From positions 704,501 to 768,500 of the forward strand of contig AP026970.1 of the NCBI GenBank assembly GCA_027924025.1: a DNA stretch of 64,000 nt, given 5' to 3'. Origin of the DNA: Comamonadaceae bacterium OS-4. Lineage in GTDB: Bacteria; Pseudomonadota; Gammaproteobacteria; Burkholderiales; Burkholderiaceae_C. Under the pieces are notes generated by a model, which was given only the letters and a program-made list of their open reading frames with translations, ran no database searches and was not told where the DNA came from. Each line of letters opens with the position of its first letter. Within the stretch, counting starts at the first letter, position 1. Positions 60,530-64,000 of the stretch are shown one piece after another. The translations under genes were made by a program, and so were the position numbers.

Positions 60530-60574
60530 GCCTAACGCGATGTACGCCGCAAATTACGGCGGTATAAGTTGGAA
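60530..60574 (-). other. attC-like site upstream of the DUF2513 gene
   Basis: On the minus strand it ends GTTAGGC (60536-60530, exact GTTRRRY) and starts TTCCAAC (60574-60568, near RYYYAAC). The interior forms TACGCCG (60543-60549) with CGGCGGTA (60557-60564), one extra base out of register, as is usual in attC. Total 45 bases, shorter than most. Confidence 0.4.
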
Positions 60575-60749
60575 ACTTTTTCAACGTAAACACCCTTTAC
60601 TCGGTCCCCATTTGCTTAAGCTGCTTTACAAAAAATAGCGGCAAGCACCGAAGTCTGCTTCACTCAATTCTGAATGAATAAGTCCGTGCTAGCTTCCCCC
60701 ATGCGGGTGAATTCTCGATGGGCTGCGAGTAGCCCCGTGTGATGCACCA
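60575..60749. other. AT-richer spacer with no gene seen
   Basis: 175 bases between the cassette-like patch and the two-component kinase gene. I see no open frame, hairpin or promoter that stands out. The composition is less GC-rich than the chromosome around it. Confidence 0.5.
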
Positions 60750-62126
60750 TCACCCCTGCAACGGCAACTCCAACCGAATCGTCAAGCCATGCGGCAATGT
60801 CGTCTGCGCTGTTGCCGTGCCGTTATGCCGCCGCGCGATTTCCGCAACGATGGACAGGCCCAGGCCGCAGCCGCCGGGGAGTTCGCTGGCGCGCCAGAAG
60901 CGTTCAAACACGCGCTCCAGGTGCTCGGTCGAGAGGCCGGGGCCGGTGTCTTCTACGTCCAGCCAGCAATAGCCGTTGTGCACTGTGGTGCGCAGCGTGA
61001 CCACGGCGCCTTTGCCGGCGTAGCGCAAGGCGTTGTCGATCAGGTTGCTCAGCACTTCGCGTAGCAGCAGTTTGTCGGCGGGCACCATGACGCTGTCTTC
61101 GCCCTCAAAGCCAAGGTCCACGCCAGCGGCCAAGGCGCGGCGGGTCCATTCGCGGGCCACTTCGCGCGCGAGCGACGCAGCATCCACCGGCACCAGGCTC
61201 ACCTCGGCCTCGGTGCGGGCCAATGACAGCAGCTGGTGCACCAGGTGGGCGCTGCGTTGGGCGCCGGTGTGCACCTTGGTCAGGCGCTGTTGCAGGGCCT
61301 CGGGGTCTTTCTCTTGCATGGCCAGTTCGGTCTGGCTGATCAGGCCCGCAAGCGGCGTGCGCAGTTGGTGGGCGGCATCGTTCAAAAAGCGCTTTTCCTG
61401 GCTCAGGCTGCGGCGCAGGGTGGTGAGCAGCTGGTTCAGGGTGTTGGCCAGCGAGTGCACTTCCTCCGGCGCTTGCGTCATCTCGATGGGCGAGAGCGAC
61501 GCCATGTTGCGGTTGGCCAGCTGCGCCTCCAGCCGCTCCAGCGGAGCCAGGCCACGGCGTATGCCCTCGTACACCAGCACGCTCAGTACGGCGCCCAAGA
61601 TCAGTAATGGGAAGAGCACATCGCGCACCAGTTCGCGGGCAATGCGCTGCTGCGCCACCAAGCTCTTGGCCACCTGCACCCGCATGCGCTGGTCGGTAAA
61701 GCCATCGCCAAAGCTCAGGTCGATCGAGGCCACGCGCATCGGTTTGCCGTCCATCACCACCTCGTACAGCACGGGCTCGTTGGCGGGGGAGTACAGGTCG
61801 GGTGTTTGGCCGGGGATTTTGGTGTTGCCCAGCAAAAAACTGCCAGGCGGGGACGACACCATATAGGCCACGCGGTCGTCCGGGTCCTGCTCGATGATGT
61901 CGCGCGCTGCGCGCGGAAAGTCGATCAACAAGCCCGAGCCCATGGGCTTGACCTGCCGCGCCAACGAGCGCACCGATTGGGTGAGCGACTGGTCAATCGT
62001 TTTCTCGGCATAGGCCAGCGCCACCCGGAATGCCAGCGCGCCGCCCATGAGCCACAGCACCAGTTGCGGAAGCAGCAGCCAGATCAGCAGCTGCCGCTTG
62101 AGCGAGAAGCGAGCCGGGTGGCTCAC
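60750..62126 (-). CDS. Sensor histidine kinase, TctE/QseC-type
   Basis: 458 residues from GTG 62126, one base inside the regulator's stop (GTGA). Membrane segments at about 13-33 and about 170-190 frame a periplasmic domain of the 2CSK_N type (DFPRAARDIIEQDPDDRVAYMV...). The HAMP region has PLERLEAQLANR. The phosphoacceptor is in LNDAAHQLRTPLAGL, and the ATPase has NLIDNALRY, DTGPGLS and GCGLGLSIV. TctE senses tricarboxylates and QseC small signals; the ligand here is unknown. The longer frame to 62342 overlaps the regulator and is not real. Confidence 0.92.
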   Translation of the reverse strand: MSHPARFSLKRQLLIWLLLPQLVLWLMGGALAFRVALAYAEKTIDQSLTQSVRSLARQVKPMGSGLLIDFPRAARDIIEQDPDDRVAYMVSSPPGSFLLGNTKIPGQTPDLYSPANEPVLYEVVMDGKPMRVASIDLSFGDGFTDQRMRVQVAKSLVAQQRIARELVRDVLFPLLILGAVLSVLVYEGIRRGLAPLERLEAQLANRNMASLSPIEMTQAPEEVHSLANTLNQLLTTLRRSLSQEKRFLNDAAHQLRTPLAGLISQTELAMQEKDPEALQQRLTKVHTGAQRSAHLVHQLLSLARTEAEVSLVPVDAASLAREVAREWTRRALAAGVDLGFEGEDSVMVPADKLLLREVLSNLIDNALRYAGKGAVVTLRTTVHNGYCWLDVEDTGPGLSTEHLERVFERFWRASELPGGCGLGLSIVAEIARRHNGTATAQTTLPHGLTIRLELPLQG

Positions 62127-62824
62127 GGAGTGTCCGATTCCAGCATGTAGCCCAAGCCGCGCACGTTGCGGATGCTCAGGCCGCTGTCGTTGAGCTTGCG
62201 GCGCAGGCGGTGCACATAAACCTCCAGCGCATTGGAGCCGGCGGCGCCGCCTTCTTGCGGCGCGGTTTGCCACACGGCCAGCACGTCTTCCCGGCCGACC
62301 ACCTGGCCCATGTTGTTCACCAGCAGCGAGAGCAAAGACCATTCGCGGTGGGTGAGCTCCATGGCTTCTTCGCCCAGCCAGCCCAGAGGCAGCACCGGGT
62401 CGAGGCGCAGGTTTTTGCTGGTGCTGCTCTGCACTTCGAGTGAACCGCCAAAGGCGGGCAGCCGCGAGCGGCGCAGCATGGCTTGCAAGCGGGCGAGCAG
62501 CTCTGCCATTTCAAAGGGTTTGGTGAGGTAGTCGTCAGCGCCGGCGTTCAGGCCTTGCACCCGGTCTTCCACGCCATCGCGCGCGGTGAGGATCAGCACT
62601 GGCAGCGCAGCCAGGCGCTGGCGTATCCAGATCAGCACGGTAATGCCGTCTACCACAGGCAAGCCCAGGTCGAGCACCACGCCGTCAAAACGGGTGGATT
62701 CCAGCAGGCTTTGCGCTTGGGCGCCGTCGCTGGCGCTGCTCACGCTGTGGCCAGCGTGCACCAGTTGCGCGCACAGGCCGTCGCGCAGCAATTCGTCGTC
62801 TTCAACAATCAGTAAATGGGCCAT
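62123..62824 (-). CDS. Response regulator, TctD/QseB-type
   Basis: 233 residues from ATG 62824, the start of the receiver motif HLLIVEDDELLRDG. D52 in VVLDLGLP, Thr in LILTARDG and Lys in YLTKPFEMAELL are the receiver residues. An OmpR-type winged helix follows (LTHREWSLLSLLVNNMGQVVGREDVL and LEVYVHRLRRKL). It is upstream of the kinase gene with a 4-bp overlap. Confidence 0.94.
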   Translation of the reverse strand: MAHLLIVEDDELLRDGLCAQLVHAGHSVSSASDGAQAQSLLESTRFDGVVLDLGLPVVDGITVLIWIRQRLAALPVLILTARDGVEDRVQGLNAGADDYLTKPFEMAELLARLQAMLRRSRLPAFGGSLEVQSSTSKNLRLDPVLPLGWLGEEAMELTHREWSLLSLLVNNMGQVVGREDVLAVWQTAPQEGGAAGSNALEVYVHRLRRKLNDSGLSIRNVRGLGYMLESDTP

Positions 62825-62872
62825 TCCCCAAGCATACCAAGGCAGGTGGCACGCTTTGCTGCGGTGCAACCC

Positions 62873-64000
62873 TCAGGTGACGGTGGCAGCCTCAAGCCCT
62901 GCAGCAATCGCCTCAGCGCGGGCGGTTTGGATGAATTGACCAATCTTTGGGCCGGTAGCACCCGCCGCTATTGCGCGAGCAGCTATTAAATCTGTAGCAA
63001 CTGCCAACGCCAAATCCAGTGCCTGCCCCAGCCGCTGGGCTTGGGGGTAGGGCGCATCTTGCAGGCCAAGGCGGCCTTGGGCATCGCACTGGCAGGCCAG
63101 CAATGCGGCACGAAAGCGCTCGGGTTTGCGGATAGCGTCACAGCGCTCCAAGAGGCGCAGCAGGGCGGCGGCATTGAGCGAGCCGCTGCGGTGGATGTTG
63201 CCGTGCTCGCGAGCCACTACGTCGGCCAGCTCGGCGCAGTCGTTGGGTACGCGCAGGCGTTGGCACACCGCTTTGAGCAAGCGGGCGCTGCGCTCCTCAT
63301 GGCCTATGTGGCGGGGCAGCACGTCGGCGGGCGTAGTGCCCTTGCCCAGGTCGTGGCCCAGGCAGGCAAAGCGCACCGCCAGCGGCGCACTCAGCTGAGC
63401 GGCGCGGTCTAGCACCAGCATGACGTGTACGCCAGTGTCCACCTCCGGGTGGTGCTCGGGGCTTTGGGGTACGCCCCAGACCCGGTCCAGCTCAGGCAGC
63501 AGGCGCTTCAGGGCGCCGCAGCTGCGCAGCACCTCAAACATGCGGGAGGGGCGGGTTTCCATCAGGCCCTTGGCAATCTCTTGCCACACGCGCTCGGGCA
63601 CCAGGTGGTCCACCTCGCCGTCTTCCACCATGGTTTGCATCAGGGCGGTGGTTTCGGGCGCCACGGTGAACTCGGTGAACCGCGCGGCAAAGCGGGCCAC
63701 GCGCAAGATGCGCACCGGGTCTTCGCGGAAGGCGGGGGTCACATGGCGCAGCACACGCATCTGCAGGTCGGCCTGGCCGCCAAAGGGGTCTATCAGGTCT
63801 TTGGCGTCAAAAGTGCCATTGGCGCACGTATTGTCTGCGCGAGCTGCTATGGAATTGATAGTAAGGTCGCGCCGGGCCAGGTCTTCTTCCAGCGTCACAT
63901 CCGGCGCGGCGTGCACCGAAAAGCCGCGGTAGCCGGGCGCAGTTTTGCGCTCGGTGCGGGCCAGCGCATATTCCTCTTGGGTGCGGGGGTGCAAAAACAC
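62873..64000 (-). CDS. cca: Multifunctional CCA protein, C-terminal part (5' end outside window)
   Basis: 375 visible residues; the frame is open to the window edge. The enzyme adds and repairs the CCA end of tRNA. Visible are the DLARRDLTINSIA block, RILRVARFAARF, and the HD domain with HDLGKG and HIGHEERSA typical of the multifunctional form with phosphohydrolase activity. Two repeat copies give extra residues: SIAARADNTCANGTFDA near the head, and DLIAARAIAAGATG near the end. Confidence 0.94.
   Translation of the reverse strand: MFLHPRTQEEYALARTERKTAPGYRGFSVHAAPDVTLEEDLARRDLTINSIAARADNTCANGTFDAKDLIDPFGGQADLQMRVLRHVTPAFREDPVRILRVARFAARFTEFTVAPETTALMQTMVEDGEVDHLVPERVWQEIAKGLMETRPSRMFEVLRSCGALKRLLPELDRVWGVPQSPEHHPEVDTGVHVMLVLDRAAQLSAPLAVRFACLGHDLGKGTTPADVLPRHIGHEERSARLLKAVCQRLRVPNDCAELADVVAREHGNIHRSGSLNAAALLRLLERCDAIRKPERFRAALLACQCDAQGRLGLQDAPYPQAQRLGQALDLALAVATDLIAARAIAAGATGPKIGQFIQTARAEAIAAGLEAATVT
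62956..63000 (-). repeat. Comamonadaceae dispersed repeat, copy 11 (inside cca)
   Basis: On the minus strand 'gatttaatagctgctcgcgc' then 'aatagcggcgggtgctac' is read in frame as DLIAARAIAAGAT close to the C-terminus. Confidence 0.75.
63816..63864 (-). repeat. Comamonadaceae dispersed repeat, copy 12 (inside cca)
   Basis: On the minus strand 'actatcaattccatagcagc' then 'tcgcgcagacaatacgtgcg' and 'ccaatggc' is read in frame as TINSIAARADNTCANG. Confidence 0.78.

Noticed and set aside
59225-60749. Insertion sequence or prophage remnant
   Set aside because: No transposase, integrase or phage gene and no target duplication was visible; the attC-like reading explains the layout better, although weakly.
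60750-62342. Longer form of the TctE-like kinase starting at 62342
   Set aside because: The extra 72 residues lie inside the regulator gene and are Arg/Ala-rich out-of-frame sequence; the GTG at 62126 gives a normal N-terminus and a 4-bp overlap.

Overview
This window reads as chromosome of a betaproteobacterium of the family Comamonadaceae (Rhodoferax/Curvibacter/Acidovorax-like). The evidence is the high GC content, the gene orders rplM-rpsI, ahcY-tlyA-metF and ybeZ-ybeY, and at least twelve copies of a short dispersed repeat (core 'gctgctcgcgcatat') of the kind scattered through Comamonadaceae genomes. I see no rRNA, tRNA, CRISPR array, prophage or intact insertion sequence. The genus is inferred, not proven.

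Layout. 1-4.3 kb: end of a UvrA-type ATPase, a secreted basic/acidic protein, then a Cpx-like envelope-stress cluster (lipoprotein, response regulator, sensor kinase). 4.4-9.9 kb: a hydrolase whose start codon sits in a repeat, a MurA homologue with Asp at the catalytic Cys position, a PPC/DUF296 protein, a winged-helix/nucleotidyltransferase plus HEPN pair behind a striking double operator, a histone-deacetylase-like amidohydrolase, and an exported protein with a histone-like tail. 10-17.7 kb: MFS transporter, HAD phosphatase, LuxR regulator, lipoprotein, prfC, LacI regulator. 17.8-22.3 kb: an SAH riboswitch followed by ahcY, a TlyA-type methyltransferase and metF (methyl cycle), then rlmJ. 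22.4-30.7 kb: a transmembrane Ser/Thr kinase, then housekeeping genes rplM, rpsI, a DUF6776 protein, bactofilin, erpA, anmK, an M23 peptidase and tyrS. 30.7-35.3 kb: ankyrin protein, GlcG-like protein with a two-component system, dtd. 35.4-47.1 kb: ybeZ/ybeY, ruvA and ruvB separated by a degenerate carbonic-anhydrase-like gene, then a long minus-strand run ending in a sterol-desaturase/YhhN fusion and starting with a folate/pterin set (SDR, two FolB paralogues) and ttcA. 47.2-59.2 kb: a MidA-type methyltransferase, a probably Fur-controlled iron(III) ABC transporter, a mannose-6-phosphate isomerase cupin, a ROK kinase and a glucose/mannose-type ABC transporter with two tandem binding proteins behind a 31-bp palindrome. 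59.2-60.6 kb: a small foreign-looking patch with two orphan genes framed by attC-like sites (possible gene cassettes without an integrase in view). 60.7-64 kb: a TctDE/QseBC-type two-component system and cca, cut by the window end.

Most unusual points: (1) the dispersed repeat is found inside at least five open genes as in-frame insertions, and elsewhere as a start codon with ribosome binding site or as a terminator; (2) the HEPN/nucleotidyltransferase pair with its double palindromic operator; (3) the sterol-desaturase/YhhN fusion, suggestive of ether-lipid turnover in one polypeptide; (4) the cassette-like patch at 59.3-60.6 kb; (5) several enzymes with replaced key residues (MurA C to D, ROK zinc Cys to D, carbonic anhydrase His to D). 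All functions are read from sequence and family knowledge; no searches were run.
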